Shown one piece after another: positions 25,191 through 33,786 of a stretch of DNA of 64,000 nucleotides. Where the stretch lies: positions 186,001 to 250,000 of the forward strand of contig JAWLDA010000004.1 in the NCBI GenBank assembly GCA_041686855.1, in the 5' to 3' direction. Each line of letters begins with the position of its first letter. Within the stretch, counting starts at the first letter, position 1. Source of the DNA: JAWLDA01 sp041686855. Its GTDB lineage: Bacteria; Bacillota; Limnochordia; DTU080; RSA5. A model generated the notes under the pieces. The model made no database searches, had not been told where the DNA came from, and saw nothing but the letters and a program-made list of their open reading frames with translations. The translations under genes were made by a program, and so were the position numbers.

Positions 25191-25739
25191 GTGACCACCA
25201 TCTCGAACTGGCTCCAACAGCTAGGATTCTTAATCTTGTTTGCAAGCCTGGTAGAGGTGCTCATGCCCAACACCTCGATCCGCAAAGTCGCCCGACTGGT
25301 GATCGGGTTGATGATCATCCTGGCAATCGTCGAACCCTTGGTTGGCGTTATCGCGAATCCGGGGTGGATCGATTCCATCTTTGCGGACGTCCTAGCCGTG
25401 AACTCGGAATCGTTCTTGCACGTTGGTGACGAGATGGCCAAAAGCGCAGAGGCGCAGGCTCAAGTGGTGTGGGCCCGAGGCATGGAGAACGATATCGCGC
25501 TCGTCCTCACTCTAATCGAGGGGATCGACGACGCTGCCGTCGCGCTCGTGAACCGTGGACCTCCCGAAGACGAGTGGCGCGTGGAGGTGACGTTGTGGCG
25601 GCGCCACGGAGTAAGCGAGGCGCCCGAGTGGCGCGCGCAAAAGGAAGGCGAGGTGGGTCGATTGGTGCGTCGATTGTTACATCCCTTGAGCGTCGACGCT
25701 GTGGAGGTCACATGGGAGGACGTCGCTCAACACTTGTAA
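25191..25739 (+). CDS. spoIIIAF: Stage III sporulation protein AF
   Basis: A 182-residue protein with two N-terminal membrane segments (LGFLILFASLVEVLMP and LVIGLMIILAIVEPLVG) and a C-terminal extracytoplasmic domain of the ring-building type. Starts at GTG 25191 with GGAGGGGTG upstream. Confidence 0.93.
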   Translation: MTTISNWLQQLGFLILFASLVEVLMPNTSIRKVARLVIGLMIILAIVEPLVGVIANPGWIDSIFADVLAVNSESFLHVGDEMAKSAEAQAQVVWARGMENDIALVLTLIEGIDDAAVALVNRGPPEDEWRVEVTLWRRHGVSEAPEWRAQKEGEVGRLVRRLLHPLSVDAVEVTWEDVAQHL

Positions 25740-25754
25740 AGGCAGGTGGGCCGC

Positions 25755-26444
25755 ATGGCATCTCGCAACGATGAGACGTGGAGAGGGTGGTGGGAGCGAT
25801 TTGCGCGGCAGTGGGAAGGGTTTGGGAAAAAGGGTGGAGGGGAGCGTGATCGTGACGATGAGGAGCCCGAGGGTCGTGATGGGAGAGACCGCTTTGGGGC
25901 TGTTCGCAGTCTCCTGCTGGTGGGTTTGGTCGGAGCCGGGTTAATGCTGATTGGGCAAGGTACACCAAACGAGGTGATCACGACGCAGTCAGTCTCGGAG
26001 ACAAACGGCGTCGTCACGCCGGTAAACGCTGACTACGGCGATGTCGTCGACGAACTCGAACGAGAGGTGACTGTCGTGATCACGCAGATAGCCGGTGTCG
26101 GTCATGCAGAGGTGTTGATCGTACCCAAGACGTCAGAGATCAAAGTGTTTGCGGAGGAGGTGACGGAGCGGCTCCAAGTGAGTCAAACCTCCTCCGGCGG
26201 CCAGAATGGAGTGGTGACGAGCCGCGAAGAGAGCATCACGCGCCGTCCCGTCATCGTGAATAACGATTCGATAAAAGCGCAAGAGCCGCTTATCGAGCAT
26301 GTGAAGAAGCCTGAGGTGGCCGGGGTTCTCGTCGTGGCGGAAGGGGCGCACGATCCGCACGTACGCCTACGGTTGCTCCAGGCTGTCTCGGCCGTCCTCG
26401 ACGTCCCGGCGCATCGTGTCGAAATCCTGGCGCGCAAAAAGTGA
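25755..26444 (+). CDS. spoIIIAG: Stage III sporulation protein AG
   Basis: A 229-residue ring-forming protein of the channel. Basic/acidic cytoplasmic N-terminus rich in Arg, Asp and Gly, one membrane segment (SLLLVGLVGAGLMLIG), then the ring-building motif region (VTVVITQIAGVGHAEVLIV...KKPEVAGVLVVAEGA). ATG 25755 is preferred over GTG 25746. Confidence 0.93.
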   Translation: MASRNDETWRGWWERFARQWEGFGKKGGGERDRDDEEPEGRDGRDRFGAVRSLLLVGLVGAGLMLIGQGTPNEVITTQSVSETNGVVTPVNADYGDVVDELEREVTVVITQIAGVGHAEVLIVPKTSEIKVFAEEVTERLQVSQTSSGGQNGVVTSREESITRRPVIVNNDSIKAQEPLIEHVKKPEVAGVLVVAEGAHDPHVRLRLLQAVSAVLDVPAHRVEILARKK

Positions 26445-26501
26445 CGCGCGTAGGGCGATATTGATTGAGCCAAAAAAGGGTAGGTGGTGGAGGTGTTCGT
26501 A

Positions 26502-27161
26502 GTGGTTCGTCAAGGGACATGGAGAAAAGGCTTGGCCGTCTTGCTTCTCCTCGCCGCTGTGGTCGTCTTCGGCGCGTTGAATCGAGTCAAAGAGTCGGCA
26601 ATCGAGACTCAGGGGCAGCTGGTGTTTACCAACCAGTTTATGCCTAGCTTACCTGGAGAGGGACCGGCGAGCGGGGAGAGTGTCGCGAGTGCGGAGCGTG
26701 TCGGGAATGGCGCGCGTGCGGGGAATGCGGAGATGGCGGAGTTGTTCGCTGCGGAAGAGGTGGCGCCGGCCATGGCATCGCCTACGCCGTCAGAGCGCAA
26801 TCCCGAGTTTGACGCGTACCGAGCGAGTCGGTTACAAAATCGAGCGCGCCGAATGGAGACCGTCCAGAGGCTCCTTGACTCCGACGAGCTGGACGAAGCG
26901 TCACGCAAAGCGTTGCAGGACGAGATGCTAGCTCTCTCAGAGTACGCCGACCTCGAAGAGCGAGCAGAGGGGCTGCTCGTTGCACGCGGACTGTACGATG
27001 CAGTCGTTATGATCAATCAAAGCGACGCAGACGTGATCGTCTCCAACCGGATCACTCGTGATCAGGCCGGCCAGATTGGTGGTGTCGTGGCACGCGTTGC
27101 GGGCGTCCCACTTAATCGGATTACCATTGTGGACGGCGCGTTAGCGGATGGCGCTCCTTAA
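26502..27161 (+). CDS. spoIIIAH: Stage III sporulation protein AH
   Basis: Mother-cell channel ring protein that binds forespore SpoIIQ across the intermembrane space in Bacillus. It has 219 residues: membrane segment GLAVLLLLAAVVVFGAL, a Pro/Gly/Ala-rich linker, and a C-terminal YscJ/FliF-like ring domain (LEERAEGLLVARGLYDAVVM...DADVIVSNRITRDQ). GTG 26502 lies six bases after GGAGGTG. Last gene of the operon. Confidence 0.93.
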   Translation: MVRQGTWRKGLAVLLLLAAVVVFGALNRVKESAIETQGQLVFTNQFMPSLPGEGPASGESVASAERVGNGARAGNAEMAELFAAEEVAPAMASPTPSERNPEFDAYRASRLQNRARRMETVQRLLDSDELDEASRKALQDEMLALSEYADLEERAEGLLVARGLYDAVVMINQSDADVIVSNRITRDQAGQIGGVVARVAGVPLNRITIVDGALADGAP

Positions 27162-27277
27162 GGAGGTGAAGGGGGCTCCGTCGCGGTCGGCGCAGCACGC
27201 CCAGACGGGCTCGGCGTTGAACCGCGGCGGAGGCCTTCGCCTTCTGGGGAACTCCGATAGGCTGGAAGGAAACCATA

Positions 27278-27312
27278 ATTCTAGCGAGAATAGGGAACCG
27301 ATATGCCTATCG
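27278..27312 (+). repeat. Two adjacent small palindromes upstream of accB
   Basis: ATTCT-AGCG-AGAAT (27278-27291) and CGATA-TGCC-TATCG (27299-27312), spaced two helical turns centre to centre. They could be operator half-sites or small hairpins in the accB leader. Neither matches the FapR operator I know. The remainder of the 192-base gap (27162-27353) shows no gene. Confidence 0.4.
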
Positions 27313-27353
27313 AAGGGTAAATTGACTTCCGCCGCTTGAAAGGGGATTACCCC

Positions 27354-27821
27354 GTGACGTTCGAGGAAATTAAAGAACTCATCTCTGTTCTTTCAAACAC
27401 GGACATCGCTGAATTCACCATCAAGACCGATGATGTTAAGCTTTCGATTAAAAAGGGGAGCGCCTTTGCGCCGGCGGCGCAACCGGCGCCCGCTCCAGTG
27501 TCAGTCACTCCGGTCGTCGAGCGGGCCGGCACTGCTCCTACGGTGGAGCCGGCAGAGAGAGCCGAGAGTGAGTCCGACAGCCATTTAACGATCACAGCGC
27601 CGATGGTAGGTACGTTTTACCGCGCGCCTTCGCCCGACTCGGATCCGTACGTGAAGTCCGGCGACCGTGTAGAGATGGGACAGCCCTTGTGCATCATCGA
27701 GGCCATGAAGTTGATGAACGAGATCGAGTCCGAAGTCCAGGGGCGAGTTGTAGAGATCCTAGTAGAGAATGGTCAGCCCGTGGAGTACGGTCAACCCCTC
27801 TTCATCATTGAAGTGGCTTGA
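27354..27821 (+). CDS. accB: Acetyl-CoA carboxylase biotin carboxyl carrier protein
   Basis: Carries biotin in the first step of fatty acid synthesis. It has 155 residues: an N-terminal helical region, a Pro/Ala linker (AAQPAPAPVSVTPVVE), then the lipoyl/biotinyl domain with the biotin lysine in IEAMKLMNE. GTG 27354 lies after AAAGGGGAT; TTG 27336 is less likely. Followed by accC. Confidence 0.96.
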   Translation: MTFEEIKELISVLSNTDIAEFTIKTDDVKLSIKKGSAFAPAAQPAPAPVSVTPVVERAGTAPTVEPAERAESESDSHLTITAPMVGTFYRAPSPDSDPYVKSGDRVEMGQPLCIIEAMKLMNEIESEVQGRVVEILVENGQPVEYGQPLFIIEVA

Positions 27822-27858
27822 TCAGGCTTTGGCTTGCAATGCATAGGAGGCTTCGCAC

Positions 27859-29208
27859 TTGTTTCAAAAGGTACTCGTAGCTAATCGGGGCGAGATCGCC
27901 TTGCGTGTCATCAGGGCGTGCCGAGCGTTGAACATAGAGACGGTCGCTATCTACTCGGAGGCCGATCGCGACGCTGCCCACGTTTGGGCAGCGGACGGCG
28001 CCATCTGCGTGGGTGCGGCTCCCTCAAGCAAGTCGTACTTAAACATCCCCAACATTATTAGTGCAGCCGTCTTGGCGGGTGTCGATGCGATTCACCCTGG
28101 GTACGGTTACCTCTCGGAGCGAGCACATTTTGCCGAAATGTGCGATACCCACGGCATCAAGTTTATCGGTCCTCCTGCCACAGCCATCGAGCAAATGGGC
28201 GACAAGGTAAGCGCGAAGCGGGCAATGGCCGTAGCCGGAGTGCCCGTCCTTCCTGGAGGCTTAAACCCTATCCGCGAATCGGCTGAAGCGGTCGCCCTTG
28301 CTGATGAGATCGGATATCCGGTGATCGTCAAGGCCTCGGCGGGTGGCGGCGGTCGCGGAATGCGGGTCGCCCGTGACCGAGCTGAGCTGCTCCGCGTCGT
28401 GGAGCCCGCTCGAGCAGAAGCGGAGGCGGCCTTTGGCGATCCAGCCATTTACATCGAAAAGCTGCTCGAACATCCCCGACACATCGAGATACAAGTGATG
28501 GCTGACGAGCAGGGGAACGTCGTGCACTTGGGGGAGCGTGAGTGCTCCCTGCAACGTCGGCATCAGAAGGTCGTCGAAGAGGCGCCTTCGCCGGCCGTCG
28601 ACGCGGCCCTGCGTGAGAAGATGGGGAGCGCCGCCGTCAAGGGGGCAGCGGCCGTTGGGTATGCAAATGCAGGGACAATGGAGTTTCTGCTCGACTCCGA
28701 GGGCAACTTTTACTTTTTGGAGATGAACACCCGCATTCAGGTCGAGCACCCGGTGACGGAGTGGGTGACAGGGATCGATCTCGTGCGCGAGCAACTCTTG
28801 GTCGCTGCAGGCGAGCCCCTCTCTATCAAACAAAAAAACGTTCGCATCAAGGGACACGCAATCGAGTACCGCATAAACGCTGAGGACCCGGAGCGCAACT
28901 TCATGCCCTCTCCCGGCGAGATTACGTTCTACCACCAACCGGGTGGACCGGGAGTTCGCATTGACGGAGCCGCGTACAGCGGGTACGTGGTGCCACCGTA
29001 CTACGACTCACTTCTGGCTAAACTCATTGTCTACGGCGACACGCGCGAACAAACGATTCAGCGTTCGCTCGTCGCACTTGATGAGTTTAGGATTGAAGGA
29101 ATCGCTACCAACATCGACCTGCACAAACGGATTCTCAACCACCCTAAGTTTGTGAAAGGCGACTTGACAACTGACTTTATCGAGCGGTACATTCGGACCG
29201 AGAGCTAA
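27859..29208 (+). CDS. accC: Biotin carboxylase subunit of acetyl-CoA carboxylase
   Basis: Carboxylates biotin on AccB with ATP and bicarbonate. It has 449 residues: FQKVLVANRGEIALRVIRAC at the N-terminus, ATP-grasp glycine loop ASAGGGGRGMRVA, EHPRHIEIQV, and the catalytic EMNTRIQVEHPVTE. TTG 27859 with AGGAGG upstream. Confidence 0.97.
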   Translation: MFQKVLVANRGEIALRVIRACRALNIETVAIYSEADRDAAHVWAADGAICVGAAPSSKSYLNIPNIISAAVLAGVDAIHPGYGYLSERAHFAEMCDTHGIKFIGPPATAIEQMGDKVSAKRAMAVAGVPVLPGGLNPIRESAEAVALADEIGYPVIVKASAGGGGRGMRVARDRAELLRVVEPARAEAEAAFGDPAIYIEKLLEHPRHIEIQVMADEQGNVVHLGERECSLQRRHQKVVEEAPSPAVDAALREKMGSAAVKGAAAVGYANAGTMEFLLDSEGNFYFLEMNTRIQVEHPVTEWVTGIDLVREQLLVAAGEPLSIKQKNVRIKGHAIEYRINAEDPERNFMPSPGEITFYHQPGGPGVRIDGAAYSGYVVPPYYDSLLAKLIVYGDTREQTIQRSLVALDEFRIEGIATNIDLHKRILNHPKFVKGDLTTDFIERYIRTES

Positions 29209-29252
29209 AGGTTGAGAGCTCCTCGCTGGTCACGTTAGAGGGGGACATACCA

Positions 29253-29639
29253 ATGGCTGAGAAGAAAGAGCGCACCGAACTAGGGGATATTCGCATCGCC
29301 AACGAAGTGGTCGGCGTCATCGCAGGGTTGGCCGCGACGGACGTCGACGGCGTCGCCGGAATGAGCGGCGGTATCGCCGGCGGCATCGCGGAGATGCTCG
29401 GTCGCAAAAACCTTGCCAAAGGCGTCAAAGTGGAAGTCGGGGAGGAGCAGGCTGCGATCGACCTATTCGTCGTCGTGGAGTACGGCGTGCGCATTCCCGA
29501 CATTGCCTGGACCATTCAGGAGAGCGTAAAACGCGCGATTGAGACGATGACCGGCCTTGACGTCGTTGAGGTTAACGTCCACATCCAAGGGGTACACTTC
29601 CCCAGCGAAGAGCGCCACGACGACACCCGCGTTCGATAG
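29253..29639 (+). CDS. yqhY: Asp23/Gls24 family envelope stress protein (YqhY)
   Basis: A 128-residue cytoplasmic protein with the Asp23 pattern (IRIANEVVGVIAGLAATDVDGVAGM, here summarised, and GVRIPDIAWTIQESVKRAIE). In Bacillus YqhY follows accBC and influences acetyl-CoA carboxylase activity; Asp23 proteins also bind membrane anchors such as AmaP, encoded next. ATG 29253 after AGAGGGGG. Confidence 0.93.
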   Translation: MAEKKERTELGDIRIANEVVGVIAGLAATDVDGVAGMSGGIAGGIAEMLGRKNLAKGVKVEVGEEQAAIDLFVVVEYGVRIPDIAWTIQESVKRAIETMTGLDVVEVNVHIQGVHFPSEERHDDTRVR

Positions 29640-29674
29640 ACTCTTACAATAAATGGGTTGGGAGCGGCAACGGT

Positions 29675-30226
29675 ATGGCGCGTGAGGCGCAACTCAATCT
29701 CGTCGATCGCATCATCTTTGGGGCGATTGCCCTCTTGGTGGTCGCACTGGCCCTCGTGTTGGCCATGAGTGCGTTTGGGTACCAGGGGGTGGGGAGCGTC
29801 TACGCTTTGGCCGGCGCCGTCAGTCAGCGGCCGCTCGAGACGGTGATCGCCGCCGTCGTGCTCACATTGACCGCACTACATCTTCTCTTTTTCGCCCTGC
29901 AAAAAGAGAGCGATGACGGTATCCGTCAAGAGACTGAGATCGGACACGTCCGGATTTCGCTCAGAGCAGTCGAGAATTTAGTATACAGGACGGCGCGCGA
30001 AGTCCAAGGTATTAAAGACGTGGAGGCGACGGTACGCCCCAGTCCGGAAGGGGTAGCCATCCTGATCTCGCTCGTTGTGCATCCTAATCTACCGATACCG
30101 CGCATCTCCGATGAGGTGACACAGCGCGTGCGAACGCAAGTACGCGAGACGGTGGGCGTGGATGTCGGCGACGTCTCGATCGATATCCGCAATATTTCCG
30201 ATGAAGGGCGTGCCCGTGTCGAGTGA
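29675..30226 (+). CDS. amaP: Alkaline shock response membrane anchor protein AmaP
   Basis: A 183-residue protein with two N-terminal membrane segments (IIFGAIALLVVALALVLAMS and TVIAAVVLTLTALHLLFF) and a C-terminal Asp23-like domain (IRISLRAVENLVYRTAREVQ pattern). It anchors Asp23 at the membrane in Staphylococcus. Its position beside yqhY supports the pairing here. Confidence 0.9.
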   Translation: MAREAQLNLVDRIIFGAIALLVVALALVLAMSAFGYQGVGSVYALAGAVSQRPLETVIAAVVLTLTALHLLFFALQKESDDGIRQETEIGHVRISLRAVENLVYRTAREVQGIKDVEATVRPSPEGVAILISLVVHPNLPIPRISDEVTQRVRTQVRETVGVDVGDVSIDIRNISDEGRARVE

Positions 30227-30261
30227 GGCTGGAGCGCGACGACGGGAGGAGCTCAAATCTG

Positions 30262-30459
30262 GTGAATCAGTATTGGGACGACCTTTTTGAGCAAATCGCA
30301 CGGCATCGCGGCAAGGTGATCGGTACCTCGGTCGGTCTTCTACTCGGCTGGATGGTCGTCGAGTACGGTGTACTTAAGACGCTCTTTGTCGCTGTGTGTT
30401 TAGGCGCGGGATACCTCATCGGCAGTCGGGCCGATGGAAGCGGAGGTGGTCGGCGTTGA
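30262..30459 (+). CDS. DUF2273 small membrane protein
   Basis: A 65-residue protein: short amphipathic N-terminus (VNQYWDDLFEQIARHRGKVIG) and two membrane segments (TSVGLLLGWMVVEYGVLKTLF and VAVCLGAGYLIGS, quoted in part). It matches the DUF2273 pattern that accompanies Asp23/AmaP genes. GTG 30262 lies 11 bases after GGGAGGA. Its stop overlaps the nusB start. Confidence 0.85.
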   Translation: MNQYWDDLFEQIARHRGKVIGTSVGLLLGWMVVEYGVLKTLFVAVCLGAGYLIGSRADGSGGGRR

Positions 30460-30863
30460 GTAGACGAATCGCTCGCGAGGTGGCGGTGCGGGCGCTTTTC
30501 CAAATTGATGTCGGCCGCAGTGACGTCGAGCGTGCAATCACATACAATTTGGAATCGTTTGCGTTATCAGGCAAGGATGCCGACTTTGCTCGTCGACTTG
30601 TCGAAGGAGCGCTCGCCCGCCTAGAGGCGATTGACTATGAAATCGAACGAGCAGCGACTCGTTGGACTACGGAGCGCATGGCAAAGACAGATCGGAACAT
30701 CCTGCGTCTGGCCGTTTACGAGTTGGCGTACGAGGCAGACGTTCCCGCCAGTGTCACCGTGAACGAAGCGGTAGAATTGGCCAAAATTTACGGCGACGCC
30801 GATTCGGGGAAGTTTGTCAACGGTATTCTCGGCCAAGTTCTAAGGGGCTCTCCTTCCACATAA
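30456..30863 (+). CDS. nusB: Transcription antitermination protein NusB
   Basis: Binds boxA with S10 in rRNA antitermination. A 135-residue all-helical protein: SRRIAREVAVRALFQIDVG at the N-terminus, TDRNILRLAVYELAYE and VTVNEAVELAKIYGDADSG near the C-terminus. TTG 30456 overlaps the preceding stop, with GGAGGTGG upstream. Confidence 0.95.
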   Translation: MSRRIAREVAVRALFQIDVGRSDVERAITYNLESFALSGKDADFARRLVEGALARLEAIDYEIERAATRWTTERMAKTDRNILRLAVYELAYEADVPASVTVNEAVELAKIYGDADSGKFVNGILGQVLRGSPST

Positions 30864-30914
30864 CGTTGGGATAAGCGCACATAAACCGACGAAACACCGG
30901 GAGGAGGGGCGCTC

Positions 30915-31085
30915 GTGTGGATTAAACTTGCGATTGGCGCGATCGTAGGTCTTGTGCTCGGCAGCTTCCTCGCGCCGGGATATGCGTTCTGGGTCGTCCT
31001 GGGAATTATTGCCGGGTACTTGACCGAAGTTTGGCTTAAAAAGCGGAGTGCAGCGAAGCAGGAGGCAAACGCGGCCGATTCGTAA
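30915..31085 (+). CDS. 56-aa two-segment membrane protein, unknown function
   Basis: A short gene starting at GTG 30915 with a strong GGGAGGAGGGG Shine-Dalgarno. The product runs VWIKLAIGAIVGLVLGSFLA, a PGYAF turn, a second hydrophobic stretch WVVLGIIAGYLTEVWLKK, and a basic/polar tail. Two helices with a hairpin turn suggest a small integral membrane protein. No family recognised. Location between nusB and xseA. Confidence 0.75.
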   Translation: MWIKLAIGAIVGLVLGSFLAPGYAFWVVLGIIAGYLTEVWLKKRSAAKQEANAADS

Positions 31086-31142
31086 AAGAGGGAACCATCA
31101 AACGCCCGCCGAAGTCAGAACGGATACCTTACGATCATTGAG

Positions 31143-32399
31143 GTGGGAATCGTTCTGGACGCACTCTCCAGGGTGACGGAGGTACAGGGCTCTGCCTTTG
31201 GCGGGCGGCGTGTCTACTCAGTGACTCAGCTCAACCAGGCCGTTAAACGGGTCTTGGAGCGAGAGTCCGAGTTTCGCGACGTGCTGGTCAAGGGTGAAGT
31301 CTCCAACTTTAAACATCACTCCTCCGGGCACATGTACTTTACGCTTAAAGACGATGGAGCTCGCATCAAGTGCGTGATGTTCCGTGGCAAAAACCGCAAT
31401 CTGCGTTTTCGGCCTGAAGATGGGCTTACCGTGGTCGCGTCGGGGGCGCTCGGCCTATACGAGGTCGCGGGTGAATATCAACTCTACGTCGAAGAGCTCC
31501 TGCCGGCCGGGCAGGGCGCTCTCTTCCTTGCCTTTGAACAACTCAAACAAAAGCTTCAGGCTGAGGGCTTGTTCTCCCAGGAGCGCAAGCGCCCGTTGCC
31601 GTACTTGCCGCGGTGTGTGGGCGTAGTCACCTCCCCCACCGGTGCCGCCATCCGCGATATTCTCAGTGTGTTAAGGCGCCGGATGCCAACGGTGGACATT
31701 TTGTTGGCCCCGGCCTTGGTGCAGGGTGAAGGGGGACCGGCCAGCGTCGTGCAAGCGATCGAGCAGCTGGCGTCTCGCGATGATGTCGAAGTGTTGATCG
31801 TCGGGCGGGGCGGCGGTTCTCTCGAAGAGCTTTGGACCTTTAATGATGAACGAGTGGCGCGAGCAATCGCAGCCTCTAAGGTCCCGGTCATCTCCGCCGT
31901 GGGGCATGAGACGGATGTGACAATTGCCGACTTTGTAGCGGATCGACGGGCGCCTACACCGTCGGCTGCCGCTGAGCTCGCCGTTCCGGAGCGCCGTGCA
32001 CTTTTGCAGGGCGTTGAAAGTATGGCAGAACGTTTGCAGTCGGCGCAGGCCAAACGGGTGCGGAGCCTGCGGGAACGACTGGAGTATCTGCGGTCGAGCC
32101 CTGCCCTGACGCGTCCCACCGACCGAGTGCAGCAGCGCATGCAGCATGTGGACGAGCTCACGCACCGTCTTTCGACGAGCTTTCAACGACTGGTGGAGCA
32201 GCGAAGGCATCGGCTTGAGGCGACCGTGGGGCGCTTGGAGAGTCTGAGCCCCCTCGGCACCTTGGCACGGGGCTACGCTATCTGCCATGTGGACGGTAAC
32301 GAAGTTCCCGTGCGGCGCGCGGCAGATGTTCCTCCTGGTGCACGGTTGCGCGTTCGCCTCCACGAGGGCGAGCTGCTCTGCCGCACGGAAGACGACTAA
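31143..32399 (+). CDS. xseA: Exodeoxyribonuclease VII large subunit
   Basis: Catalytic subunit of the single-strand exonuclease ExoVII. It has 418 residues: an N-terminal OB fold (YSVTQLNQAVKRVLERESEF, GHMYFTLKDDGARIKCVMF), the catalytic core (VVTSPTGAAIRDILSVLRRR, VGRGGGSLEELWTFNDE, SAVGHETDVTIADFVADRRA), then a long coiled coil. The start is uncertain: GTG 31143 or GTG 31173, both with weak Shine-Dalgarno. Confidence 0.95.
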   Translation: MGIVLDALSRVTEVQGSAFGGRRVYSVTQLNQAVKRVLERESEFRDVLVKGEVSNFKHHSSGHMYFTLKDDGARIKCVMFRGKNRNLRFRPEDGLTVVASGALGLYEVAGEYQLYVEELLPAGQGALFLAFEQLKQKLQAEGLFSQERKRPLPYLPRCVGVVTSPTGAAIRDILSVLRRRMPTVDILLAPALVQGEGGPASVVQAIEQLASRDDVEVLIVGRGGGSLEELWTFNDERVARAIAASKVPVISAVGHETDVTIADFVADRRAPTPSAAAELAVPERRALLQGVESMAERLQSAQAKRVRSLRERLEYLRSSPALTRPTDRVQQRMQHVDELTHRLSTSFQRLVEQRRHRLEATVGRLESLSPLGTLARGYAICHVDGNEVPVRRAADVPPGARLRVRLHEGELLCRTEDD

Positions 32400-32458
32400 T
32401 TGTTTTGATGCGCTACGACAACACTGCTTTGTTGGGATCTCAAGTGTGGGGTGAATGC

Positions 32459-32755
32459 ATGACAACCAAAAGCGAAGAGGCCAACAGTCTGCCTTTAGGC
32501 GAACCGGGAATCGACCCCGACGCTCCATTTGAACAGGCGTTCGCACGGCTCGAACAGGTGGTGCGGGCGCTTGAGGGTGGAGATGTGGCCTTGGACGAAT
32601 CGCTTCGCCTGTTCGAAGAAGGCGTGCGGCTGGCCCGCCTGTGCTCGGCGAAGCTCGACAAAGCCGAGGGGCAGATGCGCAAACTCGTCGAGACGGCGGA
32701 GGGCGCCGTCCAAGAGGAGCCTTTTGAGGAGCTTCCCGGAGCGGCATCTTCATGA
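32459..32755 (+). CDS. xseB: Exodeoxyribonuclease VII small subunit
   Basis: A 98-residue partner of XseA: FEQAFARLEQVVRALEGGDV and LDESLRLFEEGVRLARLCSA are the family core. ATG 32459 with GGGGTGA upstream. An N-terminal extension of about 20 residues precedes the core. Overlaps ispA by four bases (ATGA). Confidence 0.95.
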   Translation: MTTKSEEANSLPLGEPGIDPDAPFEQAFARLEQVVRALEGGDVALDESLRLFEEGVRLARLCSAKLDKAEGQMRKLVETAEGAVQEEPFEELPGAASS

Positions 32756-33762
32756 TGGGGACACTGTCCTTTCAAGATCAGTTGTCCCGGGGGGCCGCGG
32801 AAGTGGAGGCGGCGATTGAGGCGTTGCTGCCGATGCCCGACACCCCACCCTCTCCGATTCACCAGGCCATGCGGTACAGTGCACTGGGTGGGGGGAAGCG
32901 CCTGCGCGGCATTCTTGTGATCGAGACGGCCCGCTTAGTCGGAGCCCAGGATACATGGCGCGAATTTGACCAGACGCCGAAGGGTGTCTGTCTCTCGGCC
33001 GAGTGGATGGCTCAGGTGGGCGCAGTGCGGGCGACGGCGGCCGCCGTCGAAATGCTGCATGCTTACTCGCTGATCCACGACGATTTGCCGTGTATGGACG
33101 ACGACGACATGCGACGGGGAAAACCGACGAATCACCGTGTATATGGTGAAGGGATCGCTGTGTTGGCCGGTGACGCCCTCCTGACGCGCGCCTTTGAGGT
33201 GCTTGGGCGCCTTGAGTGGGCGGGACTTGACGCGACGGCGAGCGCAGCACTCGTCTCCGAGTTGGCTGTCGCTGCCGGCACGGGAGGGCTCATCGGAGGG
33301 CAAGTGGTCGATCTAGAATCGGAGGGCCGGTTATCTGCGGATGCAGCCGACGCAGGCGGCGCGGGGAGCGCTCTGGAGCGACCGGCCGACCTGCTGAAGT
33401 ACATTCACACCCACAAGACCGGTGCTCTCTTCGCTGCTTGTTTGCGGATGGGAGGATTCCTCGGTGGTGTCGAATCGTCCACACTCGAGCGACTCACCGA
33501 GTATGCTCGTGGATTTGGGATGGCTTTTCAAATTGTCGACGATCTGCTCGACGTTGAGGGCGACGAGGCCACCCTCGGCAAGCAGGTGGGCAGCGATGAG
33601 CGCCGAGGGAAGCTCACGTTTCCCGCCCTTTACGGCGCCGACAGGGCGCGGAGTATGGCACGTGAGCACATTGAGGCGGCCAAGGAGAGTCTGTCCGAGT
33701 TTGGCGAGCGCGGAGCCTTCCTTTGCAATTTGGCTGATTTTGTCTTACATCGTGAACATTAA
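32752..33762 (+). CDS. ispA: Geranylgeranyl/farnesyl diphosphate synthase family (IspA)
   Basis: Short-chain trans-prenyl diphosphate synthase making farnesyl or geranylgeranyl diphosphate. It has 336 residues, longer than the typical 295 because of inserts near residues 65-80 (REFDQTPKGVCLSAEWM) and about 190-205. The first Asp-rich motif lies in IHDDLPCMDDDDMRRGKP and the second in FQIVDDLLDVEGDE; GGGKRLRGIL binds IPP. ATG 32752 overlaps xseB; ATG 32755 is equally possible. Product chain length cannot be told with certainty. Confidence 0.94.
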   Translation: MMGTLSFQDQLSRGAAEVEAAIEALLPMPDTPPSPIHQAMRYSALGGGKRLRGILVIETARLVGAQDTWREFDQTPKGVCLSAEWMAQVGAVRATAAAVEMLHAYSLIHDDLPCMDDDDMRRGKPTNHRVYGEGIAVLAGDALLTRAFEVLGRLEWAGLDATASAALVSELAVAAGTGGLIGGQVVDLESEGRLSADAADAGGAGSALERPADLLKYIHTHKTGALFAACLRMGGFLGGVESSTLERLTEYARGFGMAFQIVDDLLDVEGDEATLGKQVGSDERRGKLTFPALYGADRARSMAREHIEAAKESLSEFGERGAFLCNLADFVLHREH

Positions 33763-33769
33763 CAGGACT

Positions 33770-33780
33770 TGTGTTATAAT
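33770..33780 (+). promoter_or_regulatory. Extended -10 promoter upstream of the OLE-like RNA
   Basis: TGTG-N-TATAAT (33770-33780) is a perfect extended -10 sequence, eight bases after the ispA stop. Transcription would start near 33787, at the beginning of the structured non-coding region. Confidence 0.7.
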
Positions 33781-33786
33781 ATGATC

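Noticed and set aside
27162..27353. FapR operator before accB
   Set aside because: The palindromes present do not match the TTAGTACCTGATACTAA-type site.
31671..32753. A 360-codon ORF antisense to xseA-xseB
   Set aside because: It is antisense to two certain genes, with low-complexity Arg/Pro-rich composition.
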